Assembly (NCBI RefSeq): GCF_902859855.1
Contig: NZ_CADIKH010000036.1
Coordinates: 1 to 64,000, forward strand
Origin: Paraburkholderia humisilvae
GTDB taxonomy: Bacteria; Pseudomonadota; Gammaproteobacteria; Burkholderiales; Burkholderiaceae
Length of the DNA stretch: 64,000 bases
Direction: 5' to 3'
Below are positions 53,988 to 62,963 of this stretch, piece after piece; within the stretch, counting starts at the first letter, position 1; each line of letters opens with the position of its first letter. Both the position numbers and the translations under genes were made by a program. The notes beneath the pieces were generated by a model that searched no databases, was not told the DNA's origin, and worked only from the letters and a program-made list of their open reading frames with translations.

Positions 53988-54073
53988 GCGCCGCGCCGGT
54001 TTCGCGTGCGCGTCACGTCGCCATCGATCACCGCATTCGGTGCGACGTACGCAGTCGGATGAATCTGTGGCAT
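53984..54073 (-). pseudogene. Truncated hexapeptide-repeat acyltransferase (N-terminus only)
   Basis: From the ATG at 54073, with AAGGAGCCGCT directly upstream, the frame reads MPQIHPTAYVAPNAVIDGDV, the typical first left-handed beta-helix coil of LpxA/carbonic-anhydrase-like acyltransferases. It then departs into TRTRNRRGA and stops after 29 aa at the edge of the 12-bp tandem repeat. The intact ribosome site and family-like start show a real gene that lost its 3' part. The rest of the gap, 54074-54315, shows no gene. Confidence 0.55.
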
Positions 54074-54315
54074 AGCGGCTCCTTCGAAGCGTGCCGTGAA
54101 CGGGTTGGCCGGCAGGCGGCCAAACAGCATGATTCAGTCCTGCTTTCGAAGACATTTCATTGCCATCATACAAGCGGTGAGCATGCGGCGACTGGCATTG
54201 AGTCGGCTTGACAGGCACTGCAAACAGATCAACCATTGTCCGACAACACGATTCGCTGTTCGCAACCTGGACACCCTTGCACAACATGCATAGGGAGAAC
54301 GATCAAGGAGACGCA

Positions 54316-54843
54316 ATGCCGGCCCCCGCTAAAAGCGCCGATGCGATGACGCCTTATCAGCTTCCGAATCCACGCGAAGCACTACGCGAGATCGTTGTGA
54401 GTTCCGCCATTCCGCAGGATGAACGGCTGTGGGTGCCGCAAGCCGAAAACGTCTGGTTTCGTCCGCTGTGCCTGAACGTATCGTCCGGCTACTGGATGAA
54501 CCTGCTGCGCGTGCGCAAATCCGGCGTGCTGAGCCGCCATCGTCATCCGCAGGCCGTGCACGGTTTTGTGCTTAAGGGCCGCTGGCTCTATCTCGAGCAT
54601 GACTGGATCGCCAACGAAGGCAGCTATGTATTCGAGCCGCCCGGCGAAACCCATACGCTCTATGTGCCCGACGACGTCGACGAGATGATCACGTACTTTC
54701 AGGTGAACGGCGTGATGTACTACTGCGACCCGCATGGCAACTACACGGGCTACGAAGATGTGTTTACCAAGCTCGATATGTGCCGCGCACACTATCAGAA
54801 GGTCGGGCTCGGCGCGGAGTATGTCGACCAGTTCGTCAGGTGA
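54316..54843 (+). CDS. Cupin dioxygenase, 2,4'-dihydroxyacetophenone dioxygenase family
   Basis: 175 aa from the ATG at 54316 with CAAGGAGACGCA upstream. SRHRHPQAVHGFVLKGRWLYLEHDWIANEGSYVFEPPGETHTLYVP contains the cupin metal-binding His residues and Glu, and YFQVNGVMYYCDPHGNYTGYEDVFTKLD is a later conserved block of the 2,4'-dihydroxyacetophenone dioxygenase group, which cleaves a C-C bond in an aromatic side chain. It starts an operon with an MFS transporter and SDR. Confidence 0.82.
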   Translation: MPAPAKSADAMTPYQLPNPREALREIVVSSAIPQDERLWVPQAENVWFRPLCLNVSSGYWMNLLRVRKSGVLSRHRHPQAVHGFVLKGRWLYLEHDWIANEGSYVFEPPGETHTLYVPDDVDEMITYFQVNGVMYYCDPHGNYTGYEDVFTKLDMCRAHYQKVGLGAEYVDQFVR

Positions 54844-54895
54844 CCTGGCGTAACTTATCAATAAAGACCCGCAAAAAGAAGGGGGGAGACGCCCG

Positions 54896-56209
54896 ATGCA
54901 ACCGAAGACTCCACGTCTTAGGCGCATTCAATGGATTGCGCTGGCTTTTCTGACGCTTGCCGGTATTGTTAATTATCTCGATCGCAGCACGCTATCGATT
55001 GCCAATCATTCGGTTAGCACGGAGTTGGGGCTATCGGCTTCGCAAATGGGCCTGCTGCTGTCGGCGTTTTCATTTGCCTATGCGTTTTCGCAGTTGCCGG
55101 TCGGCGCGCTGCTCGACCGCTTCGGGGCGCGGCTGATGCTCGGTCTCGGCATGTTCGTCTGGTCCTGCGCGCAATTATGCGGCGGGTTCGTGCAGACGCT
55201 GCCGCAATTTCTCGCGGCGCGCATCGCGCTAGGCATCGGTGAGGCGCCGCAATTCCCGGCTGGCGCCAAAGTGGTCAGTGAATGGTACGCGCTGCGTGAG
55301 CGCGGCCGGCCCACGGGTATCTTCACGACCTCGTCGACAATCGGCCCCGCGCTCGCGCCGCCGATTCTCACCGTGCTGCTGCTCGTATCCGGCTGGCGCT
55401 GGATGTTTATCGTGATGGGTGTACTCGGCATCGCGGTCGCGATCGGCTGGTATCTGATCTATCGCAATCGCGCGGACCTCACGCTCGAACCGCACGAAGT
55501 GCGGCATCTGACCGAAGAGGAACCGCTCGCGCGCGCCGAGCGCAAGATGACCTTTGCCGAGTGGCGCGGCCTGTTCGGGCACGCAACCACGTGGGGCATG
55601 ATCTTCGGCTTCATGGGTGTGATCTACATGGTGTGGCTGTATCTGACCTGGCTGCCCGCGTATCTCGAACATGAGCGGCATCTGAGCATCGCGAAGACCG
55701 GCTGGATCGTGTCGATTCCGTATCTGTTCGGCACGCTCGGCATGCTGTCGAGCGGATTTATCGCCGATGGGCTGATGGCACGCGGCATGGCGCGCATGCG
55801 CAGCCGCAAATGGCCGATCTGCAGCGGACTGATCGGCGCGGCGGTGTTCACCGTGCCTGCGGCGTATACACCGAACCTGACGCTCGCGATGATCTATCTT
55901 TCCGCGGCGATGTACTTCGTCAATCTCGCGAGCGGCGCCGCATGGGCGCTGGTCAGCGTCGCGGCGCCGCGGCATCTGGTGGCGTCGCTTGGCAGCATCC
56001 AGAACTTCGGCGGCTATTTCGGCGGGTCGTTCGCGCCGTTTATCACGGGTGTGGTCGTCGACCAGACGCATTCGTTCGTCAACGCGTTTCTGATCAGCGC
56101 GGGCGTATCGTTCGCGGCGGCGCTCGTCTATATGTTTGCCGTGCGTGTGCCGATTGCCGATACGGTCGAACCTGGCGCGGCCGCGCCAACCCGGATCACA
56201 CAGCCATGA
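54896..56209 (+). CDS. MFS transporter (ACS family, aromatic/sugar acid type)
   Basis: 437 aa, twelve helices. NYLDRSTLSIANHSVSTELGLSASQMGLLLSAFSFAYA, GALLDRFGARL and GIGEAPQFPAGAKVVSEWYALRERGRPTG match the ACS family. It lies 52 bp after the cupin gene and overlaps the following SDR by 4 bp. It probably imports the substrate of this catabolic operon. Confidence 0.88.
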   Translation: MQPKTPRLRRIQWIALAFLTLAGIVNYLDRSTLSIANHSVSTELGLSASQMGLLLSAFSFAYAFSQLPVGALLDRFGARLMLGLGMFVWSCAQLCGGFVQTLPQFLAARIALGIGEAPQFPAGAKVVSEWYALRERGRPTGIFTTSSTIGPALAPPILTVLLLVSGWRWMFIVMGVLGIAVAIGWYLIYRNRADLTLEPHEVRHLTEEEPLARAERKMTFAEWRGLFGHATTWGMIFGFMGVIYMVWLYLTWLPAYLEHERHLSIAKTGWIVSIPYLFGTLGMLSSGFIADGLMARGMARMRSRKWPICSGLIGAAVFTVPAAYTPNLTLAMIYLSAAMYFVNLASGAAWALVSVAAPRHLVASLGSIQNFGGYFGGSFAPFITGVVVDQTHSFVNAFLISAGVSFAAALVYMFAVRVPIADTVEPGAAAPTRITQP

Positions 56210-56955
56210 CTGCATCATTTGCGATTACGTTTCGAGCGGATCTGTTTGCCGGTAAGACGGTGGTTGTGACCGGCGGCACACAGGGCATCGGCGCGGGCGT
56301 CGCGCGCGAGTTCGCGGCGCTCGGCGCGCGCGTGATCGCGGCTGCGCTTGCGCCCACCGACGAGCAGCGCAGCGCGCTTGCCGCGGACCGTATCGAAACG
56401 GCGGAACTGGACGTGTCGTCACGACAGAGCGTCGACGCGCTGTTCGGCGCATTGTCGTCGCTCGACGTGCTGGTGAATTGCGCGGGCGTGATTCGCCGCG
56501 GCGAAGAGCACGACCCCGACGTGTTCGCGCAGGTAGTCGATGTGAACCTCACCGGCACGATGCGCGCATGCGCTGCCGCCCGTGCGCTGCTAGGCGCCAG
56601 CGGCGGCGCGATCGTCAATACCGCTTCGATGCTGAGCTTTTTCGGCGGCGGTCTCGTGCCTGGCTATAGCGCGAGCAAAGGCGGGGTCGCGCAATTGACC
56701 CGGTCGCTGGCGATTGCGTATGCGCCGGAGCGCATCCGCGTGAACGCGGTCGCGCCCGGCTGGATCGCGACACCGCTCACGCAGGCGTTGCAGGATGACA
56801 CCGGCCGCTCTCAGGCGATTCTCGATCGCACGCCTTTGAAGCGCTGGGGTACGCCGGCCGACATCGGGCCGGCGGTCGCGTTCTTATGCTCGCCGGGTGC
56901 GTCGTTTATCACCGGCACGGTGTTGCCGGTCGACGGCGGCTATCTTGCCGCGTGA
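56206..56955 (+). CDS. SDR-family oxidoreductase of the cupin/MFS operon
   Basis: 249 aa; its ATG overlaps the MFS stop (ATGA at 56206-56209), indicating translational coupling. VTGGTQGIGAGVAREFAALGA, NCAGVIRRGEE, NTASMLSFFGGGLVPGYSASKGGVAQLTRSLA and VAPGWIATPLTQAL are the classical SDR blocks with Ser, Tyr and Lys. It likely oxidises an alcohol intermediate of the same pathway. Confidence 0.9.
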   Translation: MTASFAITFRADLFAGKTVVVTGGTQGIGAGVAREFAALGARVIAAALAPTDEQRSALAADRIETAELDVSSRQSVDALFGALSSLDVLVNCAGVIRRGEEHDPDVFAQVVDVNLTGTMRACAAARALLGASGGAIVNTASMLSFFGGGLVPGYSASKGGVAQLTRSLAIAYAPERIRVNAVAPGWIATPLTQALQDDTGRSQAILDRTPLKRWGTPADIGPAVAFLCSPGASFITGTVLPVDGGYLAA

Positions 56956-57152
56956 CATAGCCGATATCGCAGCCGCTGGTGGTGCTGCGTGACGCCGCCT
57001 GTGATGCGCCACGTTGAGCTGCGCGTGCAAGGATCGGCTTCCGATAGCCTGATGCGCAGTGGTTGCGTGCGCATCGAATGGCCTGCCGCGTCGCAGCAAG
57101 CGGCGCAAACACCCGGTCGTTAAGCTTCTCTTAATGTCTTGCCGGGTAGCTT

Positions 57153-57168
57153 GTCAAAACGTTTTGAC
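57153..57168. promoter_or_regulatory. Perfect 16-bp palindrome, LacI-type operator candidate
   Basis: GTCAAAACGTTTTGAC has the central CG and AAAACGTTTT core usual in LacI/GalR-family operators. It lies 43 bp upstream of the 73-aa gene start, in a 255-bp gap (56956-57210) without other features. No LacI-family gene is in the window. Confidence 0.55.
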
Positions 57169-57210
57169 GCATCGGAGGAAACGCCGGACCACTCGCGGGA
57201 GCCCCACACC

Positions 57211-57432
57211 ATGAATCCGATGGACCAGATTATGGAAGGCGAAATTGCCCACCTGGAGCAAATCGTCCGGATGCTGACCGTTGCGGATCGCGTCGATATC
57301 AAATACTGGGAGCGTCGAATTGAAGCGTTGAAGGCGCGTGCTACCGCGCCGACGCATCTCGAGCGTCTTGAACAGATTGCTATTCGGATCACCCGGCTTC
57401 GCGATGGCTTGAACCCGGATGCCGGCGGATAG
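57211..57432 (+). CDS. Small conserved helical protein of unknown function
   Basis: 73 aa from the ATG at 57211, where GGGAG lies about 9 nt upstream. The whole length is predicted helical with heptad character (MEGEIAHLEQIVRMLTVADRVDIKYWERRIEALKARA, LERLEQIAIRITRLRDGL). It is probably a cytosolic coiled-coil protein. The frame runs back to 57139 through the palindrome, but that part is not supported. Confidence 0.6.
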   Translation: MNPMDQIMEGEIAHLEQIVRMLTVADRVDIKYWERRIEALKARATAPTHLERLEQIAIRITRLRDGLNPDAGG

Positions 57433-57679
57433 CTTCACGCTCAACCTCATGCGGACCGCGCGCCTACGCAGAGTCTGTCGATATCCACGGCGCCCCGCTT
57501 TTAGCGTTTATTTTTTTACGACGCCCGGATATTGCAATGTCATGCTGGGGTCACTGACGCCAGCCATCGTGTCGACTGAACCCACCCCCAAAGCGATGCA
57601 TGACCCAGCACTCCGCGCCCATCCGTGATGCGTGGCGGACTTGCTCATGCTTCGTCTTCATCATTCGAGGCGATCCGAC

Positions 57680-59407
57680 ATGACGAAGAAGCCTGTCCCC
57701 GATGCATCCATTGCCGAAACCGCAGTGATCGAAGCGCCCGCTGGAACCGGCGCGACGGTGTCGCGCCGCAGCTTCCTTAAATTCGCCGGCGCGTCCGGCT
57801 TGGCGAGCGCAACCGGCGCATTGGCCGCCGGGGCTGCGCGCGCCGACGTGACCCACACGACGCCGCCGGATGGCTCGCCCGAGCAGATTCATTTGACGTG
57901 GGGCGACGATCCTACCAGCGAAGTGGTCGTGTCATGGGCGTCGCTGGCCGCGTCCGCGAATCCGCGCGTGCTGGTGGGCGCCGATCATGGACGCCGCGAC
58001 ACGGTGCACGCGGTACAGCGGACCTATACGGACGGGCTGACGGGTGTCGTCGTGTTCACGTACCACGCGCGCCTGAGCGGTCTGAAGCCGGCCACGACAT
58101 ACACCTACGAGGTCACGGCGGACAACGACAGCCATGCCGGTTCGCCGTTCAGTTCGAGCTTCACGACGGCGCCACGCGGCCGCGCGCCGTTCCGTTTCAC
58201 CAGCTACGGCGATCTCGCGACGCCGAATACGGGCTGGGTGCTGTCGTCGCCGCAAAGCCGCTTTGCGGTCGACGCGGTCGAGCGCTTTCAGCCGTTGTTC
58301 CATCTGTTGAACGGCGATCTCTGCTATGCGAACCTGAACCCGGCGCATCAGACCGACGTGTGGCGTGACTTCGCGAATAACAACCAGACTTCGTCGACGA
58401 GACGGCCTTGGATGCCGTGCCCGGGCAATCACGAAATCGAGTTTTACAACGGTCCACAAGGGCTCGATTCGTATCTGACGCGCTATACGCTGCCTGATAA
58501 CGGCTCACGCTTCTCAGGCCGTTGGTATAGCTTCCAGGTGAGCTCGGTGCTGTTTATCTCGCTGGATGCGGACGATGTCGTCTACCAGGACGCGGCGGCC
58601 TTCGTCGCGGGCCCGATGCCGCTCGTTCCCGCGGCAAGCACCGGCCACGCGCCGATCGCGCCGGGTTCGTCGTTCTATGTGCGCGGCTATAGCAACGGCG
58701 AGCAGACGCGCTGGCTCGAGCAAACACTGCGGCGTGCCGCCGACGATCGCGACATCGACTGGATTGTCGTGCAAATGCACCAGGATGCGTTGAGTTCGTC
58801 GAAGACCGGCAATGGGTCCGACAAGGGTATTCGCGAAGCGTGGCTGCCACTGTTCGACCAGTATGGCGTCGATCTGGTGGTCTGCGGACATGACCACGAC
58901 TATGAGCGCAGCTATCCGGTGCGCGGCTGCAATCGTCACGCGGGCATCGATGCGAAGACCGGTGAAGCGGTTGATACGCTGCAGCCGCGTCCGGTGCCGC
59001 ATACCCATGCCAATCCGGATGCGACGACGTTCGACACGAGCCACGGCACGATTCACCTGATCCTCGGCGGCGGCGGCACGAGTGCGCCGCTCGACGTGTA
59101 TGGCGTTGATATGGGAAATGGCAATCCGCAGGCACAGGTGTTTACGAAGCCCAACCGCCCGGTGGCGGGCACCACGGCGGGGACGTTCGTGCGGCCTACC
59201 GCGGATGCGCTGGAAGATGCGATCTGGTCCGCGCAGCGCGACACAGGCACCGGCTACGGCATCGCGGTGTTCGACGTCGATCCCGGCGAGCACGGCGGCA
59301 AGACGACAATGACGATGAACTACTATCACGCGCCCGGTGCGGATCAAACGCCGAATCCGGACTACGAACTGTTCGAGACGGTTACGCTGGAGAAGCGGCG
59401 GCGGTAA
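57680..59407 (+). CDS. Tat-exported purple-acid-phosphatase-type metallophosphatase
   Basis: 575 aa from the ATG at 57680. SRRSFLKFAGASG (residues 28-40) is a twin-arginine signal. It is followed by a fibronectin-III-like N-terminal domain (EQIHLTWGDDPTSEVVVSWASL), then the metallophosphatase domain: FTSYGDLATP, LNGDLCYAN, CPGNHE, VVQMHQDALSS and GHDHDYERSYP, which together contain the metal-ligand Asp, Asn and His residues. It is a periplasmic phosphatase or phosphodiesterase; no pho-box was identified. Confidence 0.9.
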   Translation: MTKKPVPDASIAETAVIEAPAGTGATVSRRSFLKFAGASGLASATGALAAGAARADVTHTTPPDGSPEQIHLTWGDDPTSEVVVSWASLAASANPRVLVGADHGRRDTVHAVQRTYTDGLTGVVVFTYHARLSGLKPATTYTYEVTADNDSHAGSPFSSSFTTAPRGRAPFRFTSYGDLATPNTGWVLSSPQSRFAVDAVERFQPLFHLLNGDLCYANLNPAHQTDVWRDFANNNQTSSTRRPWMPCPGNHEIEFYNGPQGLDSYLTRYTLPDNGSRFSGRWYSFQVSSVLFISLDADDVVYQDAAAFVAGPMPLVPAASTGHAPIAPGSSFYVRGYSNGEQTRWLEQTLRRAADDRDIDWIVVQMHQDALSSSKTGNGSDKGIREAWLPLFDQYGVDLVVCGHDHDYERSYPVRGCNRHAGIDAKTGEAVDTLQPRPVPHTHANPDATTFDTSHGTIHLILGGGGTSAPLDVYGVDMGNGNPQAQVFTKPNRPVAGTTAGTFVRPTADALEDAIWSAQRDTGTGYGIAVFDVDPGEHGGKTTMTMNYYHAPGADQTPNPDYELFETVTLEKRRR

Positions 59408-59464
59408 GGGGGCGTGGCGCCGCGCCGGTTTCGTTTGCGAATGCCGGTGCGGCGACCGGTGCGG

Positions 59465-60082
59465 TTACGCTTTGATCAGCCCATTTAGTTGAACAGTTCC
59501 TATTTGAACGGTTCGATTATCTTTGTCTCCGGTTGCTCCGGAAATACGGAAGGTTCCATGCTTTTCAATGCCGCTGCTGAAATTGGCACCGGCCGTGGGA
59601 GGCTGGACAAATTGCGGCCCGATATAAAGCTGAGAACAAAAATACCAAAGTTCATGGGAATTGACGTCGCCCATGCAACTCACATCTCGATCATCTCCAG
59701 GGTTGGCAAGGGTGATTTCGCCTGAGTTTGGGGGGAGGTATCCATATATGTCGTCGCATGTGGTACTTTTGATTTGTATCGTATAGTAGAGACCTTGATA
59801 TGTAGTATTAAATAAAATTGCTGTTGCGGTATGATTGTACGAATCGGTGATGTTCACACTGCGCGTGTAATCTGCGTTCGGCCAGTTGGTTTTCCCTAAC
59901 AAAGCTTGGCCGTCGTTGCCCGGGTTGCAGTAGGATTCTATGGCGATGTTTGAATCGAGGTTAGGGAAATATCCTATTCGGACATATCCGCTTGATGGAG
60001 TGGGCGCGGCCTGGGCGTTGACCTGGGACAAAAACGAGAGATTGACTGTACACGTTTGCTGGAACATGCATTCTTGAGCCAT
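59465..60082 (-). CDS. AT-rich orphan gene, unknown function
   Basis: 205 aa from the ATG at 60082 (GGAG 7 nt upstream); an ATG at 60184 would add 34 residues without a good site. It is beta- and Asn/Thr-rich with seven cysteines (YCNPGND, TCDDIYGYLP, VSCMGD, WYFCSQLY) and no signal peptide on the chosen start. Codon use and GC are clearly lower than in the neighbours, which suggests transfer. I do not recognise the family. Confidence 0.55.
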   Translation of the reverse strand: MAQECMFQQTCTVNLSFLSQVNAQAAPTPSSGYVRIGYFPNLDSNIAIESYCNPGNDGQALLGKTNWPNADYTRSVNITDSYNHTATAILFNTTYQGLYYTIQIKSTTCDDIYGYLPPNSGEITLANPGDDRDVSCMGDVNSHELWYFCSQLYIGPQFVQPPTAGANFSSGIEKHGTFRISGATGDKDNRTVQIGTVQLNGLIKA

Positions 60083-60492
60083 TTTCTGCTCCGTGATGTT
60101 AAGCAATATTGCAGGATGGCATTGTTTTTTTACTTTTCTAAGCCACTTGTCATCGTTGATGAACGTATGCGTGGAATCTAGCAATTTCTCTGCAGTTCTT
60201 CAATGTTCCTGAACCAAAAAAATAAATGAACGAAGAATCGTTAAGGCGAATTACACGCACAGTGTGGAGTGTGAAATCGGGTATTCGTGTCGACTTAAAT
60301 CTGGTCAGTTGGCAGGGCCGACTCGGCCAGTTCGCCCGTACCGAACGGCAGAGCGACCGACGCGAAAATATTCTGATTCAGGACGTGTAACGTAGGCGGG
60401 GCGTAAACGCAAACGTCCGGCCGGACGGCGACGAATGCAACGTCGACATCTCGCCGGACGCGTACCCCGACGGACTTTAAAACGCCGCCCGC
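60083..60492. other. 410-bp region between the orphan gene and ohr
   Basis: The first 200 bp are AT-rich and belong to the acquired patch, probably holding the orphan gene's promoter. A 12-bp palindrome GTCCGGCCGGAC lies at 60415-60426 downstream of ohr. No further gene is seen. Confidence 0.4.
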
Positions 60493-60918
60493 TTAAACCA
60501 GCGTCAACGTCACATCGATATTGCCGCGGGTCGCATTCGAATACGGACACACCACGTGCGCCTTCTCGATCAGCGCCTGAGCCGCCGCGCGATCCATACC
60601 CGGCAGCGAGATCTTCATCTCGACCTCGATACCGAAGCCATTCGGAATCTGACCGATACCGACGCTGCTGTCGATTGACGCGTCCGCCGGCATCGAGATC
60701 TTGTCGCGCGCCGCGACGAACTTCATCGCTCCGATAAAGCACGCGCTGTAGCCGGCCGCGAACAGCTGCTCCGGGTTCGCGCCGTCTCCGCCCGCGCCGC
60801 CGAGCTCGCGCGGCGTAGTCAGCTTGAAATCGAGCTTGCTATCGGCCACGGTCGCACGGCCATCGCGGCCGCCGGTTGCATGAGCGTGAGCACGGTACAG
60901 CACTTTTTCGATCGACAT
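60493..60918 (-). CDS. ohr: Organic hydroperoxide resistance protein (OsmC/Ohr family)
   Basis: 141 aa, the standard Ohr length. The two redox cysteines are in place: Cys60 in [10 protein letters not shown] and Cys124 in [14 protein letters not shown]. The enzyme reduces organic hydroperoxides with dihydrolipoamide in the cytosol. AGGAGTTCC precedes the ATG. An operator-like site (61046-61062) matching that of the adjacent tetR gene lies upstream. Confidence 0.93.
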   Translation of the reverse strand: MSIEKVLYRAHAHATGGRDGRATVADSKLDFKLTTPRELGGAGGDGANPEQLFAAGYSACFIGAMKFVAARDKISMPADASIDSSVGIGQIPNGFGIEVEMKISLPGMDRAAAQALIEKAHVVCPYSNATRGNIDVTLTLV

Positions 60919-61045
60919 GATGGAACTCCTGATGGCATTGGGTTAAATGAGCCTGCTTGCGGGCGGGTCGGTGGGCTACATCGCTGTAACCCGACGATTG
61001 GCCAAAGCCCGCTACAGCTTAAAGCTTTGCTCCGATCGACTATCA

Positions 61046-61062
61046 ATCTACTAGAAGATAGA
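61046..61062. promoter_or_regulatory. Probable TetR operator upstream of ohr
   Basis: ATCTACTAGAAGATAGA shares ATCTAC-n-AGATAGA with the site ahead of the tetR gene. It lies about 130 bp upstream of the ohr start on the minus strand. Confidence 0.6.
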
Positions 61063-61114
61063 CAACCGGCGCTGCAAAAGAGCGGCGAACCGCTCGACCT
61101 GCTACTACGTTACG

Positions 61115-61687
61115 TCAAACCTGCTTTGATACTTTCCACGACGTCTCGACTTCGTCGAGCCGCGCCTTTGTCTGAAACAAACGGCTCGCGAGCGCGCTGC
61201 CCTGATACGCAGCGAACAGCGTACGCGCCGCGTTCTCCGGCCTGCCGTTGACGGCGAGCGTGCGTTCCTTCACGCCTTGTGCGAGCACCTTCGCGAGCCA
61301 GCTTTCGTTGGCCTTGAAGAACGCCTGCACCGCGGCGCGGACCGTATCGGGCAGCGACCCGATGTCAGCAGCGAGCATGCCGCATAGACAGATCTGATCA
61401 CCATCGCCTAACACACGGCCAAACAGCTTCGTGTACTTCGCCAGCTTCGCATCCGCAGGCAGCGACGCGTCAACCGAACCCAGCAGCGCGAATATCTGCT
61501 TGCTGTATTCGTTGACCGCTTCGAGCGCCAGGTCTTCCTTCGACGGGAAGTAGTAGTGGATGCTCGAAGTCTTCACGCCGACCAACTCGGACAGGTCGCG
61601 ATAGCTGAACCCGTTGTAGCCGTGCAGCATCATCAGCGTGATTGCATGATCGAGAATCTGCTCGCGGACGGTTGCTGTCGTTTCCAT
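61115..61687 (-). CDS. TetR-family regulator with paired cysteines (AcuR/NemR-like)
   Basis: 190 aa from the ATG at 61687; an extension to 61723 would run through the operator. HTH: ILDHAITLMMLHGYNGFSYRDLSELVGVKTSSIHYYFPSKEDL. Cys100 and Cys102 in QICLCGMLAADIGSLP occupy the region where NemR-type regulators sense electrophiles. Matching palindromes ahead of this gene and ohr suggest that it represses both and releases on oxidation. Confidence 0.87.
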   Translation of the reverse strand: METTATVREQILDHAITLMMLHGYNGFSYRDLSELVGVKTSSIHYYFPSKEDLALEAVNEYSKQIFALLGSVDASLPADAKLAKYTKLFGRVLGDGDQICLCGMLAADIGSLPDTVRAAVQAFFKANESWLAKVLAQGVKERTLAVNGRPENAARTLFAAYQGSALASRLFQTKARLDEVETSWKVSKQV

Positions 61688-61698
61688 GGTTCGTACTT

Positions 61699-61714
61699 TA
61701 TCTACTCGTAGATA
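61699..61714. promoter_or_regulatory. Palindromic operator of the tetR gene
   Basis: TATCTAC-TC-GTAGATA, a perfect 7-bp dyad located 12 bp upstream of the tetR start codon, with an extra GATAGATAG on its right side. It is the likely autoregulatory site. Confidence 0.7.
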
Positions 61715-61796
61715 GATAGTCAAGCGGTTTTTTCACCTCGGCGATTACGCAGCGGCAAATGCTCGCGGGATGGGTAGCGGTAACGGGACTGAAGCC

Positions 61797-62606
61797 TCAA
61801 TGAAGCAAGCTGATGCGCGCCGCGCGCGCCTCGGCTCGCTGTCTGTCGGCCGCGTCGCCCTCGAAGGCGGCCGTCGCGTCTGATGACTCATACGTGGCAC
61901 TCGTCGCGCGAAACATCAACAGCATCAACACGTTGCGGGTCAGCATCGGTTCTTCGCAATGGTTGGCTGTCGTGCACCACTGTCGCAGCAGATCCAGTGC
62001 ACGCAGATTTCCGTGCTGCGCGAGCATGTAGAGCGCATCGTCCAGCATCACGCCATTGTCCATTGAGATCGAGTTCCATGAGGTTGGATAGCGCATCGCC
62101 AGCTCGATAATCGCGCCGGCTTGACCCGCGCCGGCCGCACGCGCCAGCATCCTGTCCGCGTAACCGGGGTCGTGCAGGCGGCTATCGCCGCAACGGCTCG
62201 CTGCGTCACTCATCCCGCCGTGCCGGCAAGCTTCGGCCCATGCCGCTGTTTCAAATAGAGCTTCTGGATCTGTCCGGATCGCCAACGAATCGAACACGGG
62301 GATCTCCATCGCACGTTGGAGTGCGTCCGATAGCGTTACGCTTTGTGATGCCAACGCCGGCACCCAAGGCGTCACGCGCTTCGCCGCGAGCTGTGCCAGC
62401 ACATCCACGGTTGCTGGCCGGAACGAAAGCGCGCTCGCCTGAATGGTCTGGTCCGAAGCTGCGGGCAGTGGGGGCGCGTCCGACGACGCCGTTTGCCGCG
62501 CGGATTGCGCGTGGTGCACGGGCAGCCACCACCCCATCAATAGCGATGTTAGCGCAATGACAATTGCACCAGTCAGTATGGCCACGACAAGCCATATAAA
62601 ATCCAT
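61797..62606 (-). CDS. Single-pass membrane protein of unknown function
   Basis: 269 aa from the ATG at 62606. One N-terminal helix (FIWLVVAILTGAIVIALTSLLMGWWLP) is followed by a soluble, mostly helical Ala-rich domain with several Cys (WAEACRHGGMSDAASRCGDS, LLRQWCTTANHCEE). The spacing of short helices resembles Sel1/HEAT-like repeats, but I cannot name a family. Upstream frame to 62693 lies in the AT-rich promoter. Confidence 0.6.
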   Translation of the reverse strand: MDFIWLVVAILTGAIVIALTSLLMGWWLPVHHAQSARQTASSDAPPLPAASDQTIQASALSFRPATVDVLAQLAAKRVTPWVPALASQSVTLSDALQRAMEIPVFDSLAIRTDPEALFETAAWAEACRHGGMSDAASRCGDSRLHDPGYADRMLARAAGAGQAGAIIELAMRYPTSWNSISMDNGVMLDDALYMLAQHGNLRALDLLRQWCTTANHCEEPMLTRNVLMLLMFRATSATYESSDATAAFEGDAADRQRAEARAARISLLH

Positions 62607-62963
62607 GGAACCATCTTTAGAAAAAAAGTTTGCATTCTTTTTTATCACATTATTCGCCTCTATAAAAACGGGAAGCCAATCAACAGGTCGCACTTGTAAA
62701 TCGACGAGCCTTGCCTATACTGCCCGCAAACGATCTATACGTGCATTAAAGCAGAATTGTGATGGAATTGTAATTCGATAACATTCGTTAAAGAGAAAAA
62801 CAGAACGAGCAATTCGTTATTGTTTTCAGACGTTTTTAAGAAGATATTCAAGCCTGGATAAACCCATTCTCTCATCGGTTGATCCGTGAAATGTTATTAA
62901 ATAAAATTGATGAGGAATGCTTCGTATGTGATATTGCGCTGTGCCCTCACCACGGAGGTAACC
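62607..62963. other. 357-bp AT-rich divergent promoter region
   Basis: It separates the membrane protein (minus) from the propeller protein (plus). The stretch 62610-62900 is AT-rich with several A/T runs and should hold both promoters. No gene is seen. Confidence 0.5.

Noticed and set aside
53928-54287. 119-aa minus-strand frame covering the 12-bp repeat (QLMQQLMRQLMRQ)
   Set aside because: It arises from the tandem repeat plus intergenic DNA; the supported minus-strand start is the hexapeptide fragment in another frame.
55810-56205. Upstream in-frame extension of the SDR gene into the MFS gene
   Set aside because: The ATGA overlap at 56206 gives a normal SDR start; the extension is a shadow of the MFS coding sequence.
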